A stretch of 64,000 nt of DNA from Dermanyssus gallinae (GCA_003439945.1 QVRM01006121.1:135001-199000), one strand, 5' to 3'; counted from the first letter of the stretch, positions 36,584-48,276 are shown. The notes: generated by a model from the letters alone, not told the origin. Translations and numbers: made by a program.

Positions 36584-36585
<2 letters not shown>
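35606..36585. mobile_element. second palindromic element family, member B (about 0.98 kb)
   Basis: The sequence is an imperfect palindrome centred near 36060. Outer blocks: ggtctttgagaagtcttgtt at 35645-35664 mirrors agacttctgagagacc near 36495-36510, and acatagaaacacaaaatgtg mirrors cacattttgtgctcctatgt. Centre blocks: ctgcatgcataagtgaccta (36031-36050) mirrors 36071-36090. The left arm lacks roughly the outer 35 bp present on the right. (TA)n tracts abut both ends (to 35605 and from 36586). The right half is homologous to member A. No transposase coding sequence is recognised, so it is probably moved by another element's enzyme. Confidence 0.75.
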
Positions 36586-36619
<34 letters not shown>

Positions 36620-37348
36620 TGCGTGTCCCGTACTCTCACCTCTTCACACTGCAAGTCACACATTTTCATCGTCTATGTTCGTGGTTAGTCGGACGTATTT
36701 AGTCGTTGTCAATCGGACCACTCGTGGCAGTCATACAGACATGTGTTACCACACAAAGCCCCCGGGGGTGGTAGCCTCTATGACGAGGACAACGACAACG
36801 ACGACTACTAATGTCTCTTGTCATGCGACTCGCATGTTGCCGATCTACGAGTGTAGCGTGTATTGTACAGCGTGTGGGGGCAGGGTGCTCAGCCTTAGAC
36901 CGTGGCTTCTTTCGTCTTTTCACTGCTACTGTTGCCGCCGCTTTTTCGCATTGCTTCGTCCTCTTTTTATTTTTCGTCTTCTCCTTCTTCTTCCTCCTCT
37001 TCTTTTCATCTCTCCCTCTTTTATGATCTTTTTCGTCTTAGTCATTCTCGGGACATCTCGCTTGCCCCCCCCCTCTCTCCGTCGCTTCCATACAACGTGC
37101 CGACCTATGAAGCCGCCAAGCCGCCTGCAAAGAATTTAGGGCGACGTCAGGCACCTTCAACGGCGGTTCGGCTGGGAATATGGCTGGCTCTCGTGAGTGG
37201 ATGAAAGACGCAGAACGCCAAGGCGTCAGGGACACCGCAGGAGCAGGACGACACAGAGACGCCACAGTCCTGCTGCAACGGGACAAGCTGCTGTGACTTG
37301 CCGCTGTGCGTCGCCCATTACGTTCGAGTTCGGCCCGTCGAGGCTGGT
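36586..37348. other. (TA)n tract, then pyrimidine-rich DNA
   Basis: (TA)n at 36586-36616. From 36900 to 37080 the plus strand is strongly CT-rich, giving spurious Phe/Leu/Ser frames. No gene is called. Confidence 0.5.
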
Positions 37349-37380
37349 TATATAAGAAGACGTTGTGCTGAGCACAACGT
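37349..37380 (+). promoter_or_regulatory. candidate TATA-box core promoter with a perfect 21-nt palindrome
   Basis: TATATAAG at 37349-37356 lies in GC-rich DNA. Directly downstream, acgttgtgct-g-agcacaacgt (37360-37380) is a perfect palindrome with 10-bp arms. Transcription would be expected to start about 25-30 bases past the TATA box, at its right edge. The sequence beyond is GC-rich and reaches an ATG in good context at 37599. Function is inferred from arrangement only. Confidence 0.35.
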
Positions 37381-37598
37381 TGTCCGAGCGCCGGGAGGGG
37401 GTGGAGTGCGGGCGGGGGGATGTTAGCGAACGTTGGGGCGCGTTGGGATGAACGGTACGACAAGCAGCGCAGTTGCTGCAGCACTTTGCTCTGCAGGGGT
37501 AGCGGCGGCGGCATGGCCAGGGAGGCGCGGGCGGCGTGTGTAATTTAATAAGACATAAAACAAATTATCATTTGCGTCGCGTTGCCCGTCACCCAGAG

Positions 37599-37735
37599 AT
37601 GGCCGCTGGACCCACCGCCGCCGCCGCCGCTACCACCAGAACTACTACAACCACCCCCCACCGCGACGACACTGGCTACTTGCTCCTGCATGCGGCCCCC
37701 CGCTGCCTGTCCTGCAGAATGTCACCTCTTCGGGG
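37599..37735 (+). CDS. weak candidate first coding exon (Ala/Thr-rich)
   Basis: ATG at 37599 has a purine at -3 and G at +4 (gagATGg). The peptide starts MAAGPTAAAAATTRTTTTT, then DDTGYLLLHAAPRCLSC. A donor-like site GGGG|GTAAAA lies at 37735/37736, and without splicing the frame ends at TAA 37737-37739. It is positioned about 220 bases after the candidate TATA promoter. No family recognised; the triplet runs weaken the case. It could equally be 5' untranslated sequence. Confidence 0.2.
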
Positions 37736-39644
37736 GTAAAACGGAAACGGGGACGGCGACGGCAAAGATGAAGGCTTCTTCTAGACAGGGTCTTAGGAGG
37801 CGACCCATGGAACCGCTCCCCCCCCCCCCCTAGAACCTCCTACATCGAACATGAATCATAAGTAGTTCGGAAGGAGAACATCGAGGCATCATTGCCACTG
37901 CGGCACGACGAGCCCATACAGAGGCGAAGATTAGAGAGGAGAAATGAGTGAGCGACTGAGCAAGCAAGTGGGGGGCGGGGGGGGCGAGTGCTTGAGTTTC
38001 ATCCTGAGCTCCGGCTATAGATACACAAACTCTTGTCATAGAAGGACTACCCATGGAAGAAAGAGCAGACAAGAGAGGAGAGATAAATATATAGATTGAT
38101 GGATAGGAACGGAAAAAGAATAGTGCGCACACGCTAAAAAGCTACGGGTGTGCTATGACAAAGAAGAAAATACAGCGTAAGGAAAACCCACGAAAGGGTT
38201 AGCAGAGGATGCAGGGGGCAGCAAAGACAAAGAGAGCAGGACAACCGAGTAGGAGCAGGAATAAGAGGAAAAACAGAAGGAATATGAGAAAAGGCGAGAA
38301 TATCCACGATAACTGGATATATAGTAGCAGGAATATGAAAGTACCGAGGAAGGCGAAAGGCAGCGGGAAGGAAGACAGAGAGAGAGAGGGGTGGAAAGGG
38401 AGGATATATCCGGCGGAAGCTCGGCGTGATATGAGCCACTCACGCCGGCTGAGTATAGAACATCCACCGATCAGAGGAGTGTGCGCGGGCGTATGAGACA
38501 ACACACAGAGACCAAGCAGTAAGCAGGCCCAAGGGCAATGCAAGCATAACCGAATAGCGCCACTACCATTTCTACTGCCACGCTTTTTACTACTAACATC
38601 GATGCACTACAAGGAGCGCCCTCGTCGGAAGTGATGCGGGAGGATTTGCCGTTAGCGTCGCCACTACGAGAAAAAATGCGAGGACTCACTTAAACAATTT
38701 ATTTCCTTCTGTCTCCCCTATCTTTCTTCTTCTTCTTCTTATTCGTCTTATTTCATTTTCCCTTTGTATATAGATCAATCTGCAAGCTTTTTTTCTCTTT
38801 CATCTCCTTTCATACTTCTTCTCTTTCCCCACTCTACCACACGTCGATAGGCATCCTTAAACCCCTCCCGGGGATTGGCGAGAAAAAGAGTGGCACGTTG
38901 GACGAGGCCGTCCTCCGTTCCACCGTCTCCTCTATCCAATGGACCCATCGATCCCGCCGCCTCAATCGGACACTGCGGTCTCGAAGGCGGCAGCAACAAC
39001 GCTGTAACCGTCGTCGCCATCTCTGCTGCCACCCCCGATGCTGGTCGAGCTGTGTCGAGCAGAAGTATTCGTAGCGTAGCAGCAGCAGCCGCCGAACCAG
39101 AAGTAGCGGTGGTTTAGCTCATCCTAGCTGTGACCATGCATGCGCAACTAACGTCTCCCTGTCGCTGTCTCTATGCTCATGCTATATTCTGCTCTGTTCG
39201 TTGTCCTTGGCTGGCGACTAACTGACCCAACGGCGAATGGCGGCGGCCCACAATGACGACATTAGTTAGAGATGCGGGACAGGCTATAGAAATAAGTGTG
39301 TGGACGCGAGCAAGAAGGAGCAGCTCGCAGCAGCAGCTACTTACGTGGCCTCAAAACTCACTAATGTTGTTGCCGGCGTCGCTGTTGTTATCGTTGACAT
39401 TTTTGCTGCTGCTGTTGTTGTTGCTGTTGTTGGTAGTGGTGGTGGTGTTGTTATTGTTCCTGTTGTTGTTCTTGTCCTTATCGTTGTTGTTGTTGTTGTT
39501 GTTGTGATTGCTGCTGTTGTTGTTGCCAGCGCTATGACCACGCCAGACGGACGGCTAACGCAATCTAGCTTGTTCCAGCCAAATCAGCCGCTAAACAAAG
39601 CCTAAATAAAGTAAGAGACCGAGAAAGAGAGAGAGAAAGACATA
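37736..39644. other. GC-rich and purine-rich low-complexity DNA
   Basis: A C-run lies at about 37818-37830. Purine-rich GA sequence on the plus strand lies at 38160-38420, CT-rich sequence at 38705-38830 and (GTT)n-rich sequence at 39363-39525. These give long overlapping frames on both strands (for example Leu, Val or Thr runs) without domains. No gene is called. Confidence 0.5.
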
Positions 39645-40057
39645 ATGAGAATAAACGAACAGGGCAAAGAGAGGTTGATACAAAGAGATAGTGGGGCTGA
39701 CAGATTTTCATGTAGCGAGCTGTCCATTGGCTTGAGTCGTCCATTGAGAGATGAGTGCAGTGCGGGCGGGGGGGGGGGGGGGGGGGTAAGTGAACAGGCG
39801 CGAGCGGGTGGTTGTGTGACCGAATGTACAGCAAGCGCACTCGTCTGCGTGTCATCGTTGTCTGTGCGTGTGTTGTCGATGTGTATTTTCAGGCGGAACC
39901 ATGGGCGTCAACAACAACAGCCGCAACTGAGGCGCCAACTGGAGCAACAACAATGATGCCCCCCCTTCGCGGGCAGCACGGCAGCAGCGGCGGCCGCCGC
40001 CATGACGAGCTGTATTTCAATCTTATTTTCATTAAATATATACAACGGCGCCTGTGA
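39645..40057 (+). CDS. weak candidate two-exon small gene (39645-39785 joined to 39893-40057)
   Basis: The ATG at 39645 opens 47 codons (MRINEQGKERLIQ...) ending in a Gly run made by 18 of the G residues. A strong donor G|GTAAGT follows at 39786. An acceptor gtgtattttcag ends at 39892 (107-nt intron) and the second exon is in phase, giving AEPWASTTTAATEAPTG, an Arg/Gly/Ser stretch and the ending YIQRRL before TGA (40055-40057). The homopolymer of 19 G makes the frame sensitive to sequencing error. No family is recognised. The splice pair is the only real support. Confidence 0.2.
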
Positions 40058-40619
40058 TCGCAATGATCGCTACCATACGATGGTCGGGCTGTATATATAT
40101 ATATATATATTGCTGATCGAGGCCTCATGGAACAAAGAATGCTGATACGAGAGGACCGAAAAGCCCTTCGAATGGTTGTAGTTTGGTAGCAATTTAGGAC
40201 GACAGAGAATACCCAATCAGTCTCATGGTTAACAAACAACTTCAGAAGGAATATACATATACATTGCAAGGCGCACTGCACCCGAATGTCGTCTGGTACA
40301 GAAGGATGACCGCTCTATAAGGTGTTTACAGACCGCCCATTCGTGGACTCCGCTGCCTGCAAGGCAGAGTTTAACGCTTCGATAGGGCTTCGTAATAATC
40401 GACAGCTTGCGTGTTATTTATCGCACTATTCTCTTTGTTGCGGCGTCCTCGCTATGTACATATATCGCCAACTGTCAAGCTGCAATACGGCTCATACGTA
40501 AGGCGGCTCGACAATTAATCGAGCATAGACGGACTGAAGGGCAACACGAGCACAAAACATCTTTACTTAAGAGAATAAGCTAGCTTAATCACAATAAGTG
40601 AATTATTGTGTTTATAGAT

Positions 40620-40670
<51 letters not shown>

Positions 40671-40860
40671 CTGTATAATTTATTAAAGTTTAAATAAAAA
40701 TAAGCTATAATTTTCCAAAGTGATAGATATTCGTGATGGCAAACAGGGCACCTAAAGCTTAGTAAACAGTCGACGCTGTGCTATTAAAAATTATTTTTTA
40801 ATTTACTGTAGCAACTTATTCATACAATTATAAGGTACAAATAGCAATATATACACAATT
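40058..40860. other. AT-rich non-coding DNA
   Basis: (TA)n tracts at 40092-40110 and 40622-40670. No gene seen. Confidence 0.55.
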
Positions 40861-41281
40861 TATAACTATTTACACCGCATATTCTAGACTCATATCGAGC
40901 CTACAGAGAAAACAGGAATTTAACATTTGTAGCTGAGAATTATACTGATGGCCCGGCCTTTTCTTCACGTAGATGGAAAGGAGCCATGCAAAGGAACCGC
41001 TCGGTAATCTGCCGAATAACCTGGCACGGGTACCACCATTACATATGCATGAAGCCAAGCTGTTTTAATATTGAAGAATGTGTTTGTAGCTTTTGCGGAG
41101 AGTTTGATATTGGACGCTATCATATACTTGTGTGCCCAGAAATATGCGGAACGTCCTTATCATCCAAAGTTAAATTTTTATTGTAAGACCAAAAAGTCAC
41201 ATTGTGACACCTTGTGCAAATTGAATCAACTGTCTACCAATTTTATGGTGAAATAAATGCTGAATTGAAATATAACTATTT
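40861..41281 (+). mobile_element. 5'-truncated LINE with 11-bp target-site duplication
   Basis: The 11-mer tataactattt at 40861-40871 is repeated at 41271-41281 and flanks 399 bp. The insert encodes the end of a LINE ORF2: MQRNRSVICRITWHGYHHY, then CVCSFCGEFDIGRYHILVCP, a C..C...H...C zinc-knuckle-like tail, with stop codons after it. Its 3' end, aaataaatgctgaattgaa, matches the tail of the 509-1443 LINE, and the protein tails align, so both belong to one family. No endonuclease or reverse-transcriptase core remains. Confidence 0.8.
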
Positions 41282-41326
41282 GTATATTTTAAGTAGATGT
41301 ATGCATTGATACAACTTATAATATAC

Positions 41327-41388
<62 letters not shown>

Positions 41389-44300
41389 CAGCCGAATCAA
41401 ATAGAGACCACCCGATAGTTAAAAGTATGGCTTTTGTCGTGTGGCCACGCTGCTGTTAGAGATGTCTCTCAGAGAAACGTATATAACGAACGCTTTTGTT
41501 TACGCTCGTAGCGATCTCAAGAGAGACTGACTTGCTAATTCGCGGCACAGCCCCCACCGGCTCGTGCTATCTTACATTGTGGTGGTGTGATGGTTCCAAC
41601 TGCCCCCCGCCGGAGGCCGATGTCTCCGCAAGCGAGCCGCCTCCAGTAAGCCCCGGGGGACGGCTAGAAGGTGGTGCGGAAAGGGAAGAAGGCGTTCAGG
41701 CATTACACAACGACTTAGTTGGATAGTCGCGTTTCTGAGGTCAGTCGACCGTTGTTGGACGCTGCTGCCGCCGCTCCTGCTTTTGCAGGTTCCACGGTAG
41801 CAGTCTTTGCTCCATGCTCAGGAACGATGGTCTGACAGACAGCTAACTTTTTAGGGGGTGTGCTTTGCTCTGAACTTTGTCCTCCCCCCCCCCCCCCTCT
41901 ACCTGCTCTTCCTCCTCTACCGACAGACCACCAAACGAGAAATAACTCCGACCCACTGGTGGGTGGGCTAAGACTAATTGAGATCAAATCTGCTGCTACG
42001 TAAAAACTGTACACAAGATACTGCAAACAGTTTTCCAGGTTCCAAGTTGTCCGCGTTTGCCTGGACGGCTAAGTTGTTTGTTGGATCGTTGTTACTCTCA
42101 GGCGTTCCTCAGGGCGCCTGCTAGCTTCTGCTAGGATGATTTGCCCCGGCACCGTTTTGGTTGCAAGAACTATTGTCGTTAGCCTGGTGGCTGGTGTCGC
42201 TCTGGAAAAACATACGAGCAAGTACAAGAACGCAGAATAAAGAGCCTGGCAAGAGGATGATCTAGTTAACATCAGTAATAGTTGCAATTCGAAAATTCAC
42301 CTTAATATGCATTAACAGTATAACAGGACAACGGCGATGCTGATGACGACGTGCAAAATAATGTCCAAAATTGCCTCTCTCTTGGAATTGGCTTAATTTT
42401 CGCAGTTGTCTTTGGCCTCGTGCTTTAGGGAACATTATTTTTAGGAATTTATCATTTCTATTAACTTGTTCGGCGACCGATGCCTGGCTTGCTTGTACCG
42501 TGGAGTGTCATAAACTCAAATGTAAAAAATGACACATGCTTCATGCTTTTCCGATGGTGGTTTATGGTCTATGTGGTAACATGAGCGCTATAGTACATGG
42601 TTTTTACTGCAAGACCTATACAATTACAAGACGTTTTGGATCTGTTGGCGCGCTCGAATGCTGCTCGTAACAAAATTGTTTACTCATTCCCCGGCACCTA
42701 TGTATGATAGCGGCCTAAATTTGGCCTACTAGCATCAGTCGGGGACGATGGGCTGCACTGCGTCGAAACCTCGTTTCCCTACTGCTACAACGACACGCTC
42801 GTCATAAGGCGGTGTGCTGAGCGGTCGGTCGGCGGTGAGATCGGCAGTGACGAGAGTCGACTCATGTTATCTTTGTATAAATGCAACTGCTAGATACAGC
42901 AGTTTTCCATGGCATCAACAGAAGAACCAATAATGTGCTGCAGAATAGGCGAGAAGAAGCTCTTCGGTAAACGGCAATCTTCGTTGGAAAACATCTGCAT
43001 CTACATGCTGTATTTGCGCACGTCTTCGGCTAGGGTTGGAAGGACAATGGGAACACAGATTTAAAGAAACACACACATACACACACATAGATGGGCAAGA
43101 AAGGAACAGCAGGTGGTAAACTGGGCTCAATGTGGGTTTGAAATTAACTCTTAACTTCTCCACTCCGGGCAGTTTCAATGCGATGCCCCAACTTGTTTAT
43201 CTGTTTGTACTTTAACGGCCTTCATGGATGTGGCGTATTTCACGGACTGCCAGCAGACGCAGCAGAATCAATTTGTTTTGCCACACGTTGTCACGATAGA
43301 CATCAATCGACATAAGCACCAATGTAATTTCGTTTATCTATATGCCAATGTAATTTCGTTTATCTATGTTACTCTTGTTTAAGGTACTTTATAACGTAAC
43401 ATGTTTCTAGCTCTACCGATACTACGGGACAAACGTACATATCTTATATTTGTAGTTTTTAGCCTTAATCGCATTTATGTAGATACGGATGGATAGGCAA
43501 CAAATAAATACGCACACGGGGTAGATACACAGAAGAATAGCAGCGGCGACCAGATAGCTGTAACTAATCTCAATTAGCACGCGAGTGGGGCAATTTGGTC
43601 AGCTATGCTGGTCTCAATGCATGCTTAGCTCGGTTTGTCGCAGTGGTTGTTATTTAGGTTAATCGAAGAGACCTCCCAAGCGCCTAAGTTAGGAGGTAGA
43701 AGGTCTCTTGGTAGAAGGTCGTCGTCGTCGTTCGAACATTTTACGAGTAAAAGTTGAGCCAAGCAGTGTTAGATCACTTATCTTCGACGGGTTGGCGTTC
43801 GACGGAAGTGCAAACGAGAACTAAACAAGAGCCTGCAAACTAGGAAGATGGCAGCCCTCCTGGAAGACTGTATCTCAATTTTATTGGGTTAACCTTCTCA
43901 GCTCAGTTGACTCCTTTCAGCGAACCCTGCACGAAAAGCCCTGCTTGAACAGCAAATTTCCCTGTAGTCTCATCCTCCTCCCGTCCTGTATCTACTCATG
44001 GCTCAGATTATATCTTTCTTCTTTGTCTCTTTCTTTTCTGCCAAGGAGTCCGGCTAGGACTGAAGCGATTTCAACGTCAAGCGGCCATTTGTGGTGGCTG
44101 CTGTCGAAAGTTGTGCTCGTAGTGGTTAGAAAGGGCAGGTAGGGTCGAATAACCAACCGATCGGTGGTAGATGGTGGATGGAAAAAGTCTCACCTCTTCA
44201 GTTGCGCGGCCCTTCGCGCCGTTGAAGACGCAAGAGATCGGGGTAGGCCGTACGCCCGTCCGCCACCACTCCAAAGAGGAGGCCTTGTTGTTGTTGTCCT

Positions 44301-45326
44301 TTTGTCACGACAGTCCTTAATGTCGCCTTATCTGCTCAGCTCGGGTCGGGTCTGCCTTGTCGGCTGTCGCAGGCTCCGCGCCTAATATCTGTGCTGTCGT
44401 CGCCGCGACGTTCGGTTTATGCGCCGTATCAGCGTCGCGTTCGCAGAATGAAATCACCCAACCGCAGCTCGTCTCATATCGAGGTCCTCCCCGATCGCTC
44501 ACTGACGCGATTCAAAGGAGAAGGCTTGCCGGACCTGTACTTGTATTTGGGAGCTCTGCTACTTTGACCCCGACCTCATTTGCTCTTTCTTCGTTCCTCG
44601 TTATCAGCTCGTCACCATTTTGACCACCGCAAGTGACACAACGCAACGAAAACTGTGCAGTCACTATGAGTGAGGAAACATCTATACAGCAAACAATGGA
44701 GAATTTAACGTTAAACAATGCTACATATAGTGTTATGGAAGAGAATTCGATCTAGCGAAGTCGTGTTGTTTAACATTTTCCGGTTCTGTTTCTAGGTTCT
44801 GTGAACGAACACGCTTACGTCTGCTTGTACACGGTGTCGTAGTGTTTATAGGTGGACGCCTCGAAATTCTTGCTAATTAATAAAGTTGCAATAATATTGG
44901 GCTGATGTTGCTGAATCCGCTGATTTCTCTAGTAATTTGATTACTTGACTCAGTGTGCCCGTTTCTATTTAGTGGCCGACATCCGTCACTAGATATCAAG
45001 TGGATACGCGATACAATTATCCGTAAAAAATACGACGACGTAACTCAGCATGTCTACATACTTACAGGCAGCGTCAATGCCACTTGGTTGGACCATGGTC
45101 AGGCGACGGACGGCCGCGTCGGAGGTTGCCTATCGAACGCGCGAACGAGAGGGCGCGCCGCATGCTGGTTACTACAGTTACTAGCTGCCAACTTCCTTTT
45201 CGGGAGGCGCAAAATTTATGCTTCCATTCCTAGTCGTGTCGCGTCCTTTCTTTAGACTGGATGGCTAGGGCTAGGGGCTATCTGGCGGCGCGACGCAAGT
45301 CATTGGCTCCGTAGTTCCGTTTTCGG
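41282..45326. other. intergenic DNA with GC-rich patches
   Basis: (TA)n at 41330-41387. GC-rich patches occur at 41550-41690, 41880-41960 (a C-run of about 15) and 44050-44560. A (CA)-like run lies at 43069-43086 and a 26-bp tandem pair at 43319-43369. Frames in the GC-rich patches (for example 44357-44620) show no recognised domain. The final part is the upstream flank of the transglutaminase gene. Confidence 0.5.
43319..43369. repeat. 26-bp tandem duplication
   Basis: The unit beginning ccaatgtaatttcgtttatc occurs at 43319-43344 and again from 43345, nearly two full copies. Confidence 0.9.
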
Positions 45327-45435
45327 TATTTAAGCGCGGTCTGGCGGACGCAGCAAACCATCCGCTTCACACGGCACGCAGAGTAGTAGCAGTAGTGGTA
45401 GTAGTAGCAGTAGTAGTAGAAGTAGTAGGAGTAGA
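45327..45435 (+). promoter_or_regulatory. transglutaminase core promoter and 5' untranslated region
   Basis: TATTTAAG (45327-45334) is a TATA-like element, so transcription should start near 45355-45365, about 70-80 bases before the ATG. The 5' untranslated region consists largely of an imperfect AGT/GTA triplet repeat (about 45380-45433) running directly into the start codon. In the frame of the coding sequence the triplets read Ser and Arg, without stop codons but also without an upstream ATG. Promoter position is inferred from spacing. Confidence 0.5.
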
Positions 45436-46702
45436 ATGGCGTCGCTGGCAACCAGTCTCGGCCACCAGATGAACCTGAATGCGGTGTCCTGTGAAGGCGA
45501 CGGCGATCCCAACCTGCCGATCGAGACAACCGGCGTCGACCTGCATGTCAAGGAGAACAGCGCGGCGCACCGCACCGATCGTTTCGCACTGACGAAGTGT
45601 GGCCATGACTCAAGCCTGGTCGTGCGTCGCGGCCAGGCAATGCGGATCAGCTTTGTGTTTAATCGTCCCGTAAACTGGACCACCGACCAGATCGTCGTCG
45701 TGTTCTGCGGCCAGGGCCAATCGGCGGCAGGGGGGCCCAACGAATTCCGCCTATCAGTGCCGGCTGGTCAGGTTACAGCGGCCGATCAGGGCCAGTGTCA
45801 GCCGTGCGGGTGGTCGATCGCCTTGACGTTCGTCGATGGGTGCATCTTCTCGCTGGCCGTCCTGACGCCGGCCGACGCGCCCGTCGGCCTGTACAAGATT
45901 CGCTTTGAGGTGCTCCATACGGCGAACGGTTCGCAGCGGGTCACCAACATGCAGGACCCGATCTACCTGCTGTTCAATCCGTGGCATCCCGACGACGACG
46001 TGTTCATGCAGGACGAAGAGCTGCGCGCCGAATACGTGCTGAACGACTACGGCAAGGTCTATCAGGGTACGCACGAGAGCCCGGTGGGCAAAGCGTGGCA
46101 TTTCGGCCAATTCGATCCGATTGTCCTGCCGACGATCAGCTACCTCATCGAGCTGGGCAACATATCCGCCGAGGAACTGCGCAGTCCGTCGTGTATGGCA
46201 CGACGCATTTCGGCGCTCGTCGACCAAACGGACGACGCCGGCATTTTGCGTGGCCGCTGGGACAACGAGTACGCGGACGGGGTGAGTCCGATGGCGTGGA
46301 GCTCCTCGACGTCGATTCTTGAGGTCTATATGCGCCGAGGTGGCGCTCCGGTCTTCTACGGCCAGTGCTGGGTATACGCTGCCGTGGTCACGACGCTCTG
46401 CCGCGCACTGGGCATGCCGTGTCGGCCGGTCACCAATTTTGAGTCAGCCCACGATACGGACGGCAACATGTGCGTCGACTCGTACGCCGACGAAAACGGT
46501 ATTCTACTCGAGGAAGCCAATAAAGACTCGTCGTGGAATTTCCACCTCTGGAATGAGGCGTGGATGCGCCGACCTGACCTCGGAACGACAGAGTTTGACG
46601 GTTGGCAGGCGTTCGACGGAACACCGCAAGAAAAGAGCAATGGACAATACCAGGTACATCTTGGTTAGGTATGCTTATTGTGACGTAAACAATATGTGTA
46701 CA

Positions 46703-46747
<45 letters not shown>

Positions 46748-47901
46748 TAGCTCAATTTCGGAGTCCAATGATGTTGTAGCTGTTGTGCAACTGTACTTAG
46801 ATTACGACATACCATACGAACAGACGATAAGACAAAAACAACAAACTAACTCTGTTTGGGTCATCATAGCACATTATAGCTAGCTACCTCACACGTGCGC
46901 GAGCCTATGTGCTTGGAAACCGTGTTGACCTCGTGTGCTGCTATTTACAGATGGGCCCGTCTCCAGTGCTCGCCGTTCAGAAGGGCTGCGTGGACATACC
47001 GTACGATACGAAGTTTGTGTTTTCCGAGACGAACGCCCTGTTCTACGACTGGGTGCGTGACCGGAGCGAGCCGACTGGGTGGAAGGTCCTTCAGACAAAC
47101 CGGCAAGCTGGCGTTCTCGTGCTTACGAAGCGACCCGGCGTCATGCTGCAGTGCGGATCGGCCGGCGACGCCGAAGACATCACGCTCAACTACCGCTGTC
47201 CGACCGCTGGCGACCAGCTCATGCAGAAAAGGCAGAACGACGCGCTAAGCGCCAGCCAGGAGGACGTCCAATACGACCTGGTCAAGCTTGCCCGCGTGAA
47301 GACCGGCGAAGGTTTCCGCATCGACCTCAACTTGAAGAACGTGTGCCCGATGCCTCGCACAGTCAACGTCGTGCTCTCGGTAGCCTCGCTCGAGTATACG
47401 GGCTCGATCGGTAAGTACGTCAAGCGCGAACGCATCCAGGGCATACATGTCCCGCCGCGGGGCTCTGCAGCCTGCTCAGTGGACGTCGCGCTCGAAGACT
47501 ACCAGGACAAGATCACAGACTTTGGCCTGCTCAAGGTGATGGCCGGCGCGAAGGTTGTCGAAACCGAGAAGACTTGGGCGGGTCAGTACACTGTGAAGAT
47601 GGAGATGCCGCCCGTGAACGTGGTCGCCCAGCGGAACCCGGCCGTGGCCAGCGAGATCATGTACACCGTGTCGTTTGTCAACCCACTGTCAATTCCGCTG
47701 TCGAATTGCGAGCTGACGATCAATATTCCCGGCCTAGTGAGCCATCAAAGGATCAGCCGTCTACCAGGCGTACCCGGACGAGGCCAATTCAGTTGGCAGG
47801 GTAAGGTTATCTCGGAACGAGTGGACGAAAAGAACTTTATTATCACGTTTAGCTCGGACAGGCTATCCAATCTCGAGGGCACATTCACCGCCGTTCTGTG
47901 A
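45436..47901 (+). CDS. transglutaminase (protein-glutamine gamma-glutamyltransferase), two exons
   Basis: The enzyme forms Ca-dependent isopeptide bonds between Gln and Lys side chains; in arthropods such enzymes cross-link clotting and cuticle proteins. Exon 1 is 45436-46653 (406 codons) and exon 2 is 46951-47901 (316 codons plus TGA), joined in phase 0 by CAG|GTACAT and TTTACAG. The total is 722 residues, close to family length. N-terminal beta-sandwich: about residues 1-150. Core: WDNEYADGVSPMAW, then YGQCWVYA with the catalytic Cys at 311, NFHLWNEAW with His at 370, and GWQAFDGTPQ with Asp at 394. The transition-state Trp lies in SPMAW. Two C-terminal beta-barrel domains fill about 480-722. 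No signal peptide is visible, as usual for the family. The ATG context is good (A at -3, G at +4). High GC at third positions contrasts with the flanks. The frame is intact, so the gene is probably functional. Which paralogue it is cannot be told. Confidence 0.96.
46654..46950 (+). other. transglutaminase intron (297 bp)
   Basis: GT-AG intron in phase 0 with a (TA)n tract of about 20 units (46703-46743). It falls four residues after the EKSNG segment that follows the catalytic Asp. The exon 2 reading frame is open back into the intron, but the splice signals and family alignment support starting exon 2 at MGPSPVLAV. Confidence 0.9.
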
Positions 47902-48081
47902 TAGAGTAGAAAACTGAGACAGGCCACGATAAGTCCTCATTCGTGCGTGCGTGTGCTTCGTTCAATACGCTGGCCGTGACGGTTTTGCCCTTCCGAGTGG
48001 AGTGACTCTAAGTCACGCCGCACAGACCTCTAGATGCTATGAGCATCTATGGATACAAGTTATTAAAAAATATATATATTT

Positions 48082-48118
<37 letters not shown>

Positions 48119-48180
48119 CCACGTACAATTAAATATTATCAGCACTCCATCTATAGCCACCTATGTTATTCCAACTACTA

Positions 48181-48211
<31 letters not shown>

Positions 48212-48276
48212 TCACCACGTACAATTAAATATTATCAGCACTCCATCTATAGCCACCTATGTTATTCCAACTACTA

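Noticed and set aside
40930..40965. RNase H domain (YTDGPAF)
   Set aside because: Only a four-residue match in a truncated LINE; the rest of an RNase H fold is absent.
44953..45255. upstream exon of the transglutaminase gene
   Set aside because: The open frame shows no family similarity, and the ATG at 45436 has a good context with a TATA-like element just upstream of it.
45754..46227. 157-codon minus-strand frame over the transglutaminase exon
   Set aside because: A shadow of the GC-rich real coding strand; the plus-strand frame has all catalytic residues.
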